In this document: positions 24,681 through 32,921 of the stretch, piece after piece
Position numbering within the stretch: the first letter of the stretch is position 1
Layout of the letters: each line of letters starts with the position of its first letter
NCBI GenBank assembly: GCA_013349695.1
Contig: DUZD01000001.1
Span: forward strand, 1 to 45,819
Origin: Rhodospirillaceae bacterium
GTDB lineage: Bacteria; Pseudomonadota; Alphaproteobacteria; Rhodospirillales; 2-02-FULL-58-16
Direction: 5' to 3'
Length of the DNA: 45,819 bases
The notes under the pieces: model-generated
Database searches by the model: none
What the model saw: only the letters and a program-made list of their open reading frames with translations
What the model was told of the DNA's origin: nothing
Position numbers and translations under genes: made by a program

Positions 24681-25115
24681 ATGCCTAGGCTATCTAGAAT
24701 AGAAAAGCTTTGCATCGACAAAGGCTTGACGATGACCGAGCAGCGTCGGATCATCGCCCGTGTTCTTTCCGAAGCCACCGACCATCCCGATGTCGAGGAG
24801 GTCTACCAGCGGTCCGTAAAAATGGATGCGGGCATCAGCATAGCCACCGTTTACCGCACCGTGCGCCTGTTCGAGGAAGCCAACATCCTGGAACGACTGG
24901 ATTTCGGAAGCGGCCGGGCACATTATGAAGAAGCCACCGACGATCACCACGATCATCTGGTAGACATCCAATCCGGCAAGGTCATTGAATTCCACAGCGA
25001 CGCCATCGAAGGCTTGCAGGAAAAAGTCGCCAGGGAATACGGCTACAAGCTGATCGGCCACAGACTGGAGCTATTTGGCGTTCCCATCGCGGCCGGTAAG
25101 AAAAAAAAGAAATAG
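24681..25115 (+). CDS. fur: Fur-family metal-responsive repressor
   Basis: The 144-residue protein has the Fur winged helix (EQRRIIARVLSEATDHPDVEEVY and SIATVYRTVRLFEEANILERL) and the metal-binding dimerisation part HYEEATDDHHDHLVDIQSGK followed by VIEFHSD. The usual CxxC pair of gammaproteobacterial Fur is replaced (VDIQSG), as in many alphaproteobacterial Fur/Mur proteins, so the metal could be iron or manganese. The tail ends in six lysines. The ATG at 24681 fits the family N-terminus IEKLCIDKGLTMTEQRR. No clear Fur box was found by eye. Confidence 0.9.
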   Translation: MPRLSRIEKLCIDKGLTMTEQRRIIARVLSEATDHPDVEEVYQRSVKMDAGISIATVYRTVRLFEEANILERLDFGSGRAHYEEATDDHHDHLVDIQSGKVIEFHSDAIEGLQEKVAREYGYKLIGHRLELFGVPIAAGKKKKK

Positions 25116-25335
25116 GTGATGACAGCCCTTTCCATCGCGCGGTCACCGCTTGACTCCTGGAGTCGGCATGTTACGGTCTGGCGAGGATAACGTAGGCATT
25201 CGCGAACTCTTTCGAAGGTGCGGAGAAGTCGGCCGGAGGAATGATCAATAAACCCATGCAAACCATGGGACGCAGCCGCGACGGGTTCCTTGCCTGTTCG
25301 GCCCGCCGGCCGGCTGACGCGGTAGCATAGCGACC

Positions 25336-26703
25336 TTGGCGAAAAAACTTCACATCAAGACTTACGGTTGCCAGATGAACGTCTATGATTCCGCCCGCAT
25401 GGCGGACGTCCTGGCTCGGCTTGGCTATACCCCGGTCGACGAGGCGGCCGGGGCCGACATGGTCATTCTCAACACCTGCCACATCCGCGAAAAGGCGGCG
25501 CAAAAAGTCTATGCGGAATTGGGCCGGTTGCGGCGCTTGCAAGAAGACAAGAAGAAAACCGGCGGCCGCATGATCCTCGCCGTGGCCGGCTGCGTCGCCC
25601 AGGCCGAAGGCGAGGAATTGTTACGCCGCGCCCCTTTTGTCGACTTGCTTTTCGGGCCTCAAACATACCACCGCTTGCCGCGCATGGTGGCCATGGTTGG
25701 ACAGACCGCAAGGGCGGTGGTGGATACGGATTTTCCCGCCGAACGCAAATTCGACCGCCTGCCGGAAACGGCCGCCGCCGCCGCCGCCGCTTTCCTGACG
25801 GTGCAGGAGGGGTGTGACAAGTTCTGCACCTTCTGCGTCGTTCCCTATACGCGCGGCGTCGAATATTCCCGTCCCGTCGCCGCTATCCTGGCCGAGGCGC
25901 GCCGCTTGGCCGTGGCCGGTGCTCGCCAGATCACCCTTCTCGGCCAGAACGTCAACTGCTACCACGGCGCCTCCCCTGACGGCGAGGAATGGCGACTCGG
26001 TCGTCTGATCCGTGAATTGGCCGCGATCGAGGGGGTGGCGCGAATCCGCTACACGACATCCTATCCCGCCGACATGGACGAGAAACTGATCGCCGCGCAC
26101 CGGGACGTGCCCCAGTTGATGCCTTTTTTGCACCTGCCCGTGCAATCCGGGTCCGACAAAATCCTCGCCGCCATGAATCGCCGCCACAAGGTGGACGATT
26201 ATCGAAGATTGGTTGAGCGACTGCGCTCGGCCCGTCCGGACTTGGCGCTGTCCTCCGATTTCATTGTCGGTTTCCCTGGCGAAACCGACGACGACTTCGA
26301 GGCCACCATGCGGCTGATCAAGGACGTCGGCTTTGTTCAGGCCTATTCATTCAAGTTCAGTTGCCGCCCCGGCACCCCGGCGGCGGCCATGGAAACTCAG
26401 ATCCCCGAAGACCTCAAGGAAGGACGGCTGGCGTCCTTACAGGAGCTGCTGAAAGACCGGCAACAGGCCTTCAACGAAGGGTGCGTCGGCCAAGTTCTTC
26501 CGGTGCTTCTCGAACGCCGCGGCCGGCATCCCGGTCAGATGGTCGGCCGTAGCCCTTACATGCAGCCGGTTCACGTTGACGCGCCTCGCTCCCTGTTCGG
26601 AACCATCGTCAATTTGCGCATCGAAGCCGGCTCCGCCAATAGCCTCGCCGGCATCCTGAGCACGGCGGTGGACGAAACCTGCTCTGAAAGGGCCTTTGCT
26701 TGA
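25336..26703 (+). CDS. miaB: tRNA-2-methylthio-N6-dimethylallyladenosine synthase
   Basis: MiaB is a radical-SAM enzyme with two [4Fe-4S] clusters that adds a methylthio group to i6A37 of tRNA. In the 455-residue product the N-terminal cluster cysteines are in IKTYGCQMN, NTCHIREKA and VAGCVAQ. The radical-SAM CxxxCxxC is GCDKFCTFCVVPYTRG (about 158-173), followed by LLGQNVNCY. The C-terminal TRAM domain is present. No ATG precedes the conserved KKLHIKTYGCQMN, so the TTG at 25336 is the likely start. The stop overlaps the TTG start of phoH (TTGA). Confidence 0.95.
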   Translation: MAKKLHIKTYGCQMNVYDSARMADVLARLGYTPVDEAAGADMVILNTCHIREKAAQKVYAELGRLRRLQEDKKKTGGRMILAVAGCVAQAEGEELLRRAPFVDLLFGPQTYHRLPRMVAMVGQTARAVVDTDFPAERKFDRLPETAAAAAAAFLTVQEGCDKFCTFCVVPYTRGVEYSRPVAAILAEARRLAVAGARQITLLGQNVNCYHGASPDGEEWRLGRLIRELAAIEGVARIRYTTSYPADMDEKLIAAHRDVPQLMPFLHLPVQSGSDKILAAMNRRHKVDDYRRLVERLRSARPDLALSSDFIVGFPGETDDDFEATMRLIKDVGFVQAYSFKFSCRPGTPAAAMETQIPEDLKEGRLASLQELLKDRQQAFNEGCVGQVLPVLLERRGRHPGQMVGRSPYMQPVHVDAPRSLFGTIVNLRIEAGSANSLAGILSTAVDETCSERAFA

Positions 26704-27746
26704 CTCCGCCACTGAAGCCTGCCGTCAACGACGAAACCAAGGCCGCCGAATTGGCCTTCGACGACAACGACCTGGCGCTGCAGCTTTTCGGCTCCCACCA
26801 CAGCCATTTGGCGCGGATCGAGCAGAAACTCGATCTCACCATCCACAGCCGCGGCAACGAGGTGAACATTGTCGGGGACGGCGCGACGGTCGACATGGCG
26901 GCGAAAGTGCTCGAAAGTCTTTACCGCCGCCTCAAGAAGGGGCTCGCGGTCGGCCCCGAGGAGGTCGACGCCACCTTACGGATGACGGCGGCGAACGGTG
27001 ACGATGACGGCGGCGAAGTCGAAATCCACACCCGCAAACGCCGCATAACGCCGCGATCGACAAACCAAGCCGTTTATGTCCGGGCCATCGACAAATGCGA
27101 TATGGTTTTTGGCTTGGGTCCCGCCGGCACCGGCAAAACCTATTTGGCGATGGCCAAAGCGGTCGAAAAACTGGTCAAGGGCGAGGTTGACCGGATCATC
27201 CTCTCGCGCCCGGCGGTTGAAGCCGGCGAGCAGCTGGGGTTTCTGCCCGGCGACATGCGCGAAAAGGTGGACCCCTATCTGCGGCCTCTTTACGACGCCC
27301 TTTTCGACATGCTGCCTGGAAATCAGGTCGCCAAACGCCTGGAAAGCGGCGAGATCGAGGTGGCGCCCTTGGCCTTCATGCGCGGCCGCACCCTGGCCAA
27401 CGCCTTTGTCATCTTGGATGAAGCGCAGAATACGTCGATGATACAGATGAAGATGTTCCTCACCCGCCTCGGCGAACACGCCAGCATGGTGATCACCGGT
27501 GATTTAAGCCAGGTCGATTTGCCCAAGGGCACCCGCTCGGGACTTCGCCACGCCGTCGAAATTCTGGCCGGCATCGAGGGCATCGACTTTGTTCATTTCT
27601 CGGCCGAGGACGTGGTGCGCCATCCCCTGGTCAGCCGGATCGTCCGCGCTTACGACGCGGCGGAAAACCGCCGCCGGGCCGGCGCCGGCGACGGGAAAAA
27701 AAATTATCCTGTTCTCCCCGGCGGCGGCAATGGCGAAAATGATTGA
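26700..27746 (+). CDS. PhoH-like ATPase
   Basis: PhoH family ATPases are RNA-associated P-loop proteins often clustered with ybeY, as here. The 348-residue product has an N-terminal KH-like region (LQLFGSHHSHLARIEQKLDL and NEVNIVGDG). The ATPase core has Walker A GLGPAGTGKTYLAMAKAVE, RPAVEAGEQLGFLPGDMREK, Walker B NAFVILDEAQNTSMIQMKM and TGDLSQVDLP. The conserved part begins by residue 18 and the next ATG is far inside, so the TTG at 26700, overlapping the miaB stop as TTGA, is the start. Confidence 0.92.
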   Translation: MTPPLKPAVNDETKAAELAFDDNDLALQLFGSHHSHLARIEQKLDLTIHSRGNEVNIVGDGATVDMAAKVLESLYRRLKKGLAVGPEEVDATLRMTAANGDDDGGEVEIHTRKRRITPRSTNQAVYVRAIDKCDMVFGLGPAGTGKTYLAMAKAVEKLVKGEVDRIILSRPAVEAGEQLGFLPGDMREKVDPYLRPLYDALFDMLPGNQVAKRLESGEIEVAPLAFMRGRTLANAFVILDEAQNTSMIQMKMFLTRLGEHASMVITGDLSQVDLPKGTRSGLRHAVEILAGIEGIDFVHFSAEDVVRHPLVSRIVRAYDAAENRRRAGAGDGKKNYPVLPGGGNGEND

Positions 27747-28251
27747 GATCGCCGTTTCCATTCCCTGTTCGGCTTGGACAAAGGCTCTGCCGGCGGCGGG
27801 CAGGCTTGGCAGGCAAGCAGCTTTTGCCGCCATTGAGGCCAGCCAAGGCGAGGTTGCCAGCCGGGCGGCGGCAGCCGAGGTCAGTTTGGTCCTCGCCGAC
27901 GACGCCTTGGTCCAAGCCCTTAACCGGGATTACCGGGGGCATGACCGGCCCACCAATGTCCTTTCATTCGCCCTTGCCGATGGCAAGGATGGTTCTAGCC
28001 ATCGGCCGGATGGCGCGCCGGTGCTTTTGGGCGATGTCATCGTTGCCTTTGAGACCGCCGCCGCCGAAGCCGGAGACGAGGGCGGAAACTTGGCGGACCA
28101 TTTATGTCATCTGGTGGTGCACGGCATGCTGCACCTTCTGGGATACGGCCATCGGACGGATGCGGTATCCGAACGGATGCAACGAATGGAAGTCCAAGCG
28201 CTGTCGAGCCTTGGAATAGCCGATCCATATTGCCAACCGGATCGCCAATGA
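27739..28251 (+). CDS. ybeY: Endoribonuclease YbeY (16S rRNA maturation factor)
   Basis: YbeY is a zinc-dependent single-strand endoribonuclease involved in 16S rRNA 3' end processing and ribosome quality control. The product is 170 residues from the ATG at 27739, or 173 from the ATG at 27730. Family motifs include LNRDYRGHDRPTNVLSFAL and LLGDVIVAFET. The zinc-binding motif HLVVHGMLHLLGYGHRTDA keeps its three histidines, but the usual GYDH is GYGH, an uncommon substitution. The gene overlaps phoH by eight (or 17) bases, and corC follows after seven bases. Confidence 0.92.
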   Translation: MIEIAVSIPCSAWTKALPAAGRLGRQAAFAAIEASQGEVASRAAAAEVSLVLADDALVQALNRDYRGHDRPTNVLSFALADGKDGSSHRPDGAPVLLGDVIVAFETAAAEAGDEGGNLADHLCHLVVHGMLHLLGYGHRTDAVSERMQRMEVQALSSLGIADPYCQPDRQ

Positions 28252-28258
28252 CCGCGCC

Positions 28259-29173
28259 ATGAACGACCAATCGCCCAGCCGGCCTTCCGCCGACGCCGCA
28301 GACAACGACGATTCTTCACGTCCGGGTTCCTTGAGCGGGTGGCTGCGCGGGTTGTTTCGCCATAACAACGAAGAGAATTCAGCCCGCGATGTCTTGGCCG
28401 AGTTGATCGAGCAACGCGACGAGCACATGGATACCGAAGCCCCCATCGACGCCGATCAGCGGGTCCTCCTGTCCAACGTCCTGGACCTTCGGGATCGCAC
28501 CATTCACGATATCATGGTGCCGCGCGCCGATATCGTCGCCATCGAGAGCGGAGCCGATTTGTCGGAGGTCATCGAGTTGATGACCAAGGGAGGCCATTCG
28601 CGCCTGCCCTTATACCGGAACACCTTGGACGACGCCCTCGGCATGGTTCACATCAGGGACGTATTGGCGTGGCGGGGCCAAGACGATGCTTTCTCGCTGT
28701 CGAAGATTCAGCGCAAGGTGCTGTTCGTATCGCCTTCCATGCTGGTTCTGGAGCTGCTTTTGGAGATGCGGGTCAAGCGCTGCCACATGGCGCTGGTGGT
28801 GGACGAGTTCGGCGGTGTCGACGGGATGGTCACCATCGAGGACCTGGTCGAGGAAATCGTCGGCGAGATCGAGGACGAACACGACCGCGGCAATGAACCG
28901 GACCTGACCCAGCGCCCGGACGGCGCCATCGATGCCAACGCTCGCGCCAGCCTCGAATCCCTGGAACGGATGCTCGGTTCGTTCGTCACCGAGGAGGAGC
29001 GCGAGGAGATCAGCACCCTGGGCGGGCTTGTCTTCCTGCTAGCCGGCCGGGTGCCCACCCGCGGCGAACTGATCAGCCATCCGTCGGGCCTGGAATTCGA
29101 GGTGTTGGAGGCCGACCCCCGCCGCATCAAGCGCGTGCGCGTGCGCGGCCGCAATCCGACGCCACTGCCTTGA
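28259..29173 (+). CDS. CorC/HlyC-family CBS-domain protein
   Basis: The 304-residue protein lacks the membrane domain of larger relatives. It has two CBS domains (about 80-205: TIHDIMVPRADIVAIESGAD, then SRLPLYRNTLDDALGMVHIR and LLEMRVKRCHMALVVDEFGG). A C-terminal CorC_HlyC domain follows (about 225-300, LGSFVTEEEREEISTLGGLV with FLLAGRVPTRGE). E. coli YbeX (CorC) is linked to magnesium/cobalt efflux and, more recently, to ribosome metabolism. The ybeY-corC-lnt order is conserved in proteobacteria. Its stop overlaps the lnt TTG start. Confidence 0.92.
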   Translation: MNDQSPSRPSADAADNDDSSRPGSLSGWLRGLFRHNNEENSARDVLAELIEQRDEHMDTEAPIDADQRVLLSNVLDLRDRTIHDIMVPRADIVAIESGADLSEVIELMTKGGHSRLPLYRNTLDDALGMVHIRDVLAWRGQDDAFSLSKIQRKVLFVSPSMLVLELLLEMRVKRCHMALVVDEFGGVDGMVTIEDLVEEIVGEIEDEHDRGNEPDLTQRPDGAIDANARASLESLERMLGSFVTEEEREEISTLGGLVFLLAGRVPTRGELISHPSGLEFEVLEADPRRIKRVRVRGRNPTPLP

Positions 29174-30759
29174 GGCGGCTGACCACCATAAGTATCCTGA
29201 GGCGAATTCACGGGCAGGCTATTTCCCTTGCCGGCTGGCGGCGCCGAGCCCTGGCGGCGACGCTTGGGGTCATGGCGGTCGGCGCCCTTCCGCCCGTGCA
29301 TTTCCTGATCCTTTTGGTGCCGGCTTTTTCCGGCCTGGTCTGGCTGGCCGACGGCAAACCCGGCTGGCGGTCCGCCTTTGCCGCCGGCTGGTGGTTCGGA
29401 TTCGGCTATTTCGCCGCCGGCCTTTACTGGATCTCATTTGCCCTGCTGACCCAACCGGAGCAGTTCGCATGGATGATTCCTTTCGCCCTTGTTGGCCTGG
29501 CGGGCGCGATGGCCATTTTCCCGGCACTGGCCTTGCTCTTGTCCAGCGCCTTCCGGGTCGAGGGTGCTCGGCGAATTCTCCTGTTCGCCGCCACATGGGT
29601 AGCGTTCGATTGGATCAGAACCTGGATCTTCACCGGTTTTCCCTGGAACCTGGCTGGTACGGCCTGGGCGATCTCCGATGGCATGCTCCAGTTTTCCGCC
29701 TTGGCCGGCGTCCACGGTCTCAGTCTGTTGACCGTGGCGGCGGCGGCGATGCCAGCGGTCCTGACCGATAGCGGCGGCGGCCCGGCGTTCCGCCGGCAAA
29801 CCATGCCCGTCATCGCCGTTTTCGCCGTCCTCGGCCTGGTCTGGGGCGCGGGGATGCTGCGCTTGGCCGGAGCCAAGGAAGATATGGTGCCGGGGGTGCG
29901 GCTGCGCCTGGTGCAGCCAAATATCGAGCAGAAGCTGAAATGGTTGCCTCATCTGCGCGAGAAACACCTGCTCCGGCAATTGCGGATGAGCATCCGGCCG
30001 GCCGGCCGGGACACCGCGGCGGCGCCGCCAACCCACATCATTTGGCCGGAAGCGGCGGTGCCGTTTTTTCTTGCCGGCGATCCGCCGCGGCTGGCCATGG
30101 TCGCGGCGGCGGCGCCGCCGGACGGCTTGGTGATCACCGGGGCGCCGCGGATGGATTCGTCCTCGCGGGTCTGGAACAGCCTTCACGCCATCGACGCGAC
30201 AGGCCGGGTTGTCGGGATCTATGACAAGTTCCACTTGGTCCCTTTCGGCGAGTACGTGCCGTTCCGCCGGGTTCTCGGCATCGCCAAGATCACCGTCGGA
30301 AGCAAGGACTTTTCGGCGGGAGCGGGGCTTCGGACCTTGCGCCTCAAGGGATTGCCGCCGGTCAGTCCGCTGATCTGCTACGAGGCCATTTTCCCCGGCC
30401 GGGCGACGGACCGGAACGACCGCGCCCATTGGCTTTTGAACATTACCAACGACGGTTGGTTTGGCCGCTCCTCGGGGCCTTATCAGCATTTCGCCGCCGC
30501 CCGCTTGCGGGCGGTGGAGGAAGGACTGCCCATGGTTCGGGTCGCCAATACCGGAATCTCGGCGGTGATCGACGCCTACGGGCGAACGCTGAAGCGTTTG
30601 GATCTCGGCCGCCGGGGAGTGATCGACAGCGGCCTGCCCGCTCATTTGCCAGGGCTCACCCCTTATGGCCGCCTCGGCGACTGGATTCTGTTGGGGCTCC
30701 TCGCCCTGGTGGCGGCCGGCGGATTGTGGCGATCCCCGGGCGATGGTAACTTAAGTTGA
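29170..30759 (+). CDS. lnt: Apolipoprotein N-acyltransferase
   Basis: Lnt adds the third acyl chain to the N-terminal cysteine of lipoproteins at the periplasmic face of the inner membrane. The 529-residue product has about six N-terminal transmembrane segments (to about residue 235), then a nitrilase-like domain. Its triad is recognisable: glutamate in THIIWPEAAVPFF, lysine in IYDKFHLVPFGEYVPF, cysteine in SPLICYEAIFPG. A final membrane helix (LGDWILLGLLALVAAGGLW) anchors the C-terminus. No ATG lies before the first membrane helix, so the TTG at 29170, overlapping the corC stop as TTGA, is the probable start. Confidence 0.94.
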   Translation: MRRLTTISILRRIHGQAISLAGWRRRALAATLGVMAVGALPPVHFLILLVPAFSGLVWLADGKPGWRSAFAAGWWFGFGYFAAGLYWISFALLTQPEQFAWMIPFALVGLAGAMAIFPALALLLSSAFRVEGARRILLFAATWVAFDWIRTWIFTGFPWNLAGTAWAISDGMLQFSALAGVHGLSLLTVAAAAMPAVLTDSGGGPAFRRQTMPVIAVFAVLGLVWGAGMLRLAGAKEDMVPGVRLRLVQPNIEQKLKWLPHLREKHLLRQLRMSIRPAGRDTAAAPPTHIIWPEAAVPFFLAGDPPRLAMVAAAAPPDGLVITGAPRMDSSSRVWNSLHAIDATGRVVGIYDKFHLVPFGEYVPFRRVLGIAKITVGSKDFSAGAGLRTLRLKGLPPVSPLICYEAIFPGRATDRNDRAHWLLNITNDGWFGRSSGPYQHFAAARLRAVEEGLPMVRVANTGISAVIDAYGRTLKRLDLGRRGVIDSGLPAHLPGLTPYGRLGDWILLGLLALVAAGGLWRSPGDGNLS

Positions 30760-30961
30760 CGCGATAACTGACGTTGCAACCATATCCTCATATTTCTCTT
30801 GCAAACATTGGTATGCACCATCATATTATGAATCATCATATCAGTGTATACCGGTGTGAGATTGAATAATTGATTGATTCACCGTTTTGCCATTTTCTGA
30901 TCATCTCTAGATAGCAAGACTTTACCTCTCCAGCTCGGAAAACCATTAGCAAATAGCAAAC
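30760..30961. promoter_or_regulatory. AT-rich region upstream of the XRE regulator
   Basis: This 200-bp gap is AT-rich compared with its surroundings and contains the direct repeat ATCATCATAT (first copy imperfect, about 30817-30846). A possible promoter is TTGCAA (30799-30804) with CATATT 17 bases later (30822-30827). Such a tract would also suit binding by MucR-type proteins. Nothing here is decisive. Confidence 0.3.
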
Positions 30962-31456
30962 ATGATCAACAAAAAAATATCCAGTAAACGCAAAGGTAGT
31001 ACATCCGTCCGCAAAACACGGCATGATGGATGGCCGCTCGGCATCCCAAGACCTGTTGACGTTCATGTCGGTAGCCGTGTCAGGCTTCGCCGGACGTTGC
31101 TTGGATTGAGTCAGGAAAAACTCGGCGAGGCCGTCGGCTTGACGTTCCAGCAAATCCAGAAATACGAGCGCGGCGCCAATCGCATCGGCGCTTCCCGGCT
31201 TTACCAGCTCACCCGGATTCTGGACGTGCCGATTTCGTTTTTCTTTGATGACATGCCGGAAGACGTCAAGAGCGGGGCTCGCCGCCCGCCGGCGGATCTC
31301 GAAGATCGCCCGCAAGTCGCCTTGGAGCCGGATCCCATGGCCAAGCGCGAAACGCTGGAACTTGTTCGCGCCTACTACCGGATCGCCAACCCAAAAGTGC
31401 GCAAACGCTTGTTCGAACTCGCCAAGTCCCTAGCCAAGGCGAGCGAAGGCGGTTAA
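30962..31456 (+). CDS. XRE-family transcriptional regulator
   Basis: The 164-residue product has a helix-turn-helix domain (about 36-95: VDVHVGSRVRLRRTLLGLSQ, then EKLGEAVGLTFQQIQKYERG and ANRIGASRLYQLTRILDVPI). The tail resembles alphaproteobacterial regulators of about 140 residues found between lnt and metK. The first 30 residues are lysine/serine-rich and not conserved, so a later start cannot be excluded, though no other ATG is available there. The C-terminal segment ETLELVRAYYRIANPKVRKR is typical of this subfamily. Its targets are unknown; proximity to metK hints at methionine or SAM metabolism but is not proof. Confidence 0.9.
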   Translation: MINKKISSKRKGSTSVRKTRHDGWPLGIPRPVDVHVGSRVRLRRTLLGLSQEKLGEAVGLTFQQIQKYERGANRIGASRLYQLTRILDVPISFFFDDMPEDVKSGARRPPADLEDRPQVALEPDPMAKRETLELVRAYYRIANPKVRKRLFELAKSLAKASEGG

Positions 31457-31745
31457 TTGAACAAACATTGCCAGGCGATGGAAAACGCGTCGCGTGAAGA
31501 GCCCGGATCGGTCCTCGCGGGACCTGTTCGGGGATGCCTCCCGGCCTATCGCGAAATCCCTTGACGGTTACGGCAAAGCTTGCAACAAGAGCCCCCGCCG
31601 TCCGCTTTCGGCGGCGGCGGATGGATTTGGACGGCTTGCCAAAGCGATAAGCGAAGGCGCTGATTGCGTTGTCTTGCCGCCCCGCGGCCGTTCAAGTCCC
31701 GGTACTTGAAAGTGCTGGTTTTTTTTATGTCCGGAGACACCGACC
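31457..31745 (+). promoter_or_regulatory. Structured metK leader with hairpins and T8 tract
   Basis: The 289-bp gap has a -35-like TTGACG (31561-31566) with only a poor -10 17 bases later. A GC hairpin CCGCCG/CGGCGG lies at 31595-31600 and 31609-31614. Near the gene, TTCAAGT (31691-31697) and ACTTGAA (31704-31710) form a perfect 7-bp stem, followed after eight bases by eight Ts (31719-31726). That resembles a poor terminator and could be an attenuator. I compared it with SAM-II and SAM/SAH riboswitch cores as I remember them and saw no match. Confidence 0.35.
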
Positions 31746-32921
31746 TTGTCCAAGGCCGACTATCTTTTTACCAGTGAATCCGTGTCGGAAGGACATCCGG
31801 ACAAGGTTTGCGACCGCATTTCCGACGCCATTGTCGACACTTATTTGAGTGCCGATCAGCATGCGCGTGTCGCCTTGGAGACGCTGGCGACCACCAACTT
31901 CGTCCTGCTCGCCGGCGAGGTGCGCGGCCCCGATTCAATCGGTCACGACATCCTCAAGGAAGTCACCCGCAAAGCCATCCACGACATCGGTTACGAGCAG
32001 CACGGTTTCCACTGGAAGGACGCCGAGATTCAATCCCATGTCCATTCCCAGTCAACCGATATCGCCATGGGCGTGGACGCCTCCGGCAACAAGGACGAGG
32101 GCGCCGGCGACCAGGGCGTTATGTTCGGTTACGCCTGCCGCGAGACGGATGTCCTGATGCCGGCTCCCATTCACTTGGCCCATGGCATTCTCAAGTCCAT
32201 GGCGAAAGCCCGTCACTCCGGCGCCGTCCGCGGCCTCGGCCCCGATTCCAAGAGTCAGGTGACGTTGCTTTACGCCAACGGCAAGCCGGCCCGCGCCGCC
32301 TCCATCGTGGTCTCGACGCAGCATTCCGATAAGCTGTCCCAGGACGAGGTGCGCGAGATCGTCCGCCCGCACGTGCTCAAGGTCCTTCCCGAAGGCTGGA
32401 TGTGCGATGAAGAAAATTTCTACGTCAATCCCACCGGCCGGTTCGTCATCGGCGGGCCCGACGGTGATGCCGGTCTCACCGGACGCAAGATCGTCGTCGA
32501 TACGTATGGCGGCGCCGCGCCGCACGGCGGCGGGGCTTTTTCCGGCAAGGATCCGAGCAAGGTCGACCGCTCGGCCTCCTATGCGGCGCGCTATCTGGCC
32601 AAGAACGTGGTCGCCGCCGGCCTGGCCGACAAATGCACCATCCAACTGGCGTATGCCATCGGCGTTTCCAAGCCGTTGTCGGTTTTCATCGACACCCACG
32701 GCAGCGGCCAAGTGGAGGGGGAAAAACTATCCGCTGTCATCCAGGAAATCGTCGATCTGTCACCCCGCGGGATCCGGGAACATTTGGCCCTCAACCGGCC
32801 CATCTATGCCCGCACGGCGGCCTACGGCCACTTCGGCCGGAGGCCGGACGACGATGGCGGTTTCTCCTGGGAACGCACCGACCTGGTCGAAACTCTCAAA
32901 TCGGCTTTTGGTGGCACTTGA
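31746..32921 (+). CDS. metK: S-adenosylmethionine synthetase
   Basis: MetK makes SAM from methionine and ATP. The 391-residue length is normal. Motifs: FTSESVSEGHPDKVCDRISD near the N-terminus, GAGDQGVMFGYACRETD (ATP and methionine site, about 119-136), GGAFSGKDPSKVDRSASYAA (the phosphate-binding loop, about 260-280) and AYGHFGR at the end. The first conserved residues (SKADYLFTSESV) directly follow a TTG at 31746 with GGAG about ten bases upstream, so TTG is the likely start. An ATG at 31727 is out of frame and opens only a 16-codon frame overlapping metK. The stop overlaps trmB (TTGA). Confidence 0.97.
   Translation: MSKADYLFTSESVSEGHPDKVCDRISDAIVDTYLSADQHARVALETLATTNFVLLAGEVRGPDSIGHDILKEVTRKAIHDIGYEQHGFHWKDAEIQSHVHSQSTDIAMGVDASGNKDEGAGDQGVMFGYACRETDVLMPAPIHLAHGILKSMAKARHSGAVRGLGPDSKSQVTLLYANGKPARAASIVVSTQHSDKLSQDEVREIVRPHVLKVLPEGWMCDEENFYVNPTGRFVIGGPDGDAGLTGRKIVVDTYGGAAPHGGGAFSGKDPSKVDRSASYAARYLAKNVVAAGLADKCTIQLAYAIGVSKPLSVFIDTHGSGQVEGEKLSAVIQEIVDLSPRGIREHLALNRPIYARTAAYGHFGRRPDDDGGFSWERTDLVETLKSAFGGT

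Noticed and set aside
31640..31745. SAM-II or SAM/SAH riboswitch before metK; also a tRNA T-arm-like GTTCAAGTCCC at 31690-31700
   Set aside because: The conserved riboswitch cores are not visible, and the T-arm-like piece does not pair as a 5-bp stem and has no acceptor, D or anticodon arms.
31727..31777. A 16-codon upstream frame overlapping the metK start
   Set aside because: No ribosome-binding site precedes its ATG, which directly follows a T8 tract. There is no evidence of translation.
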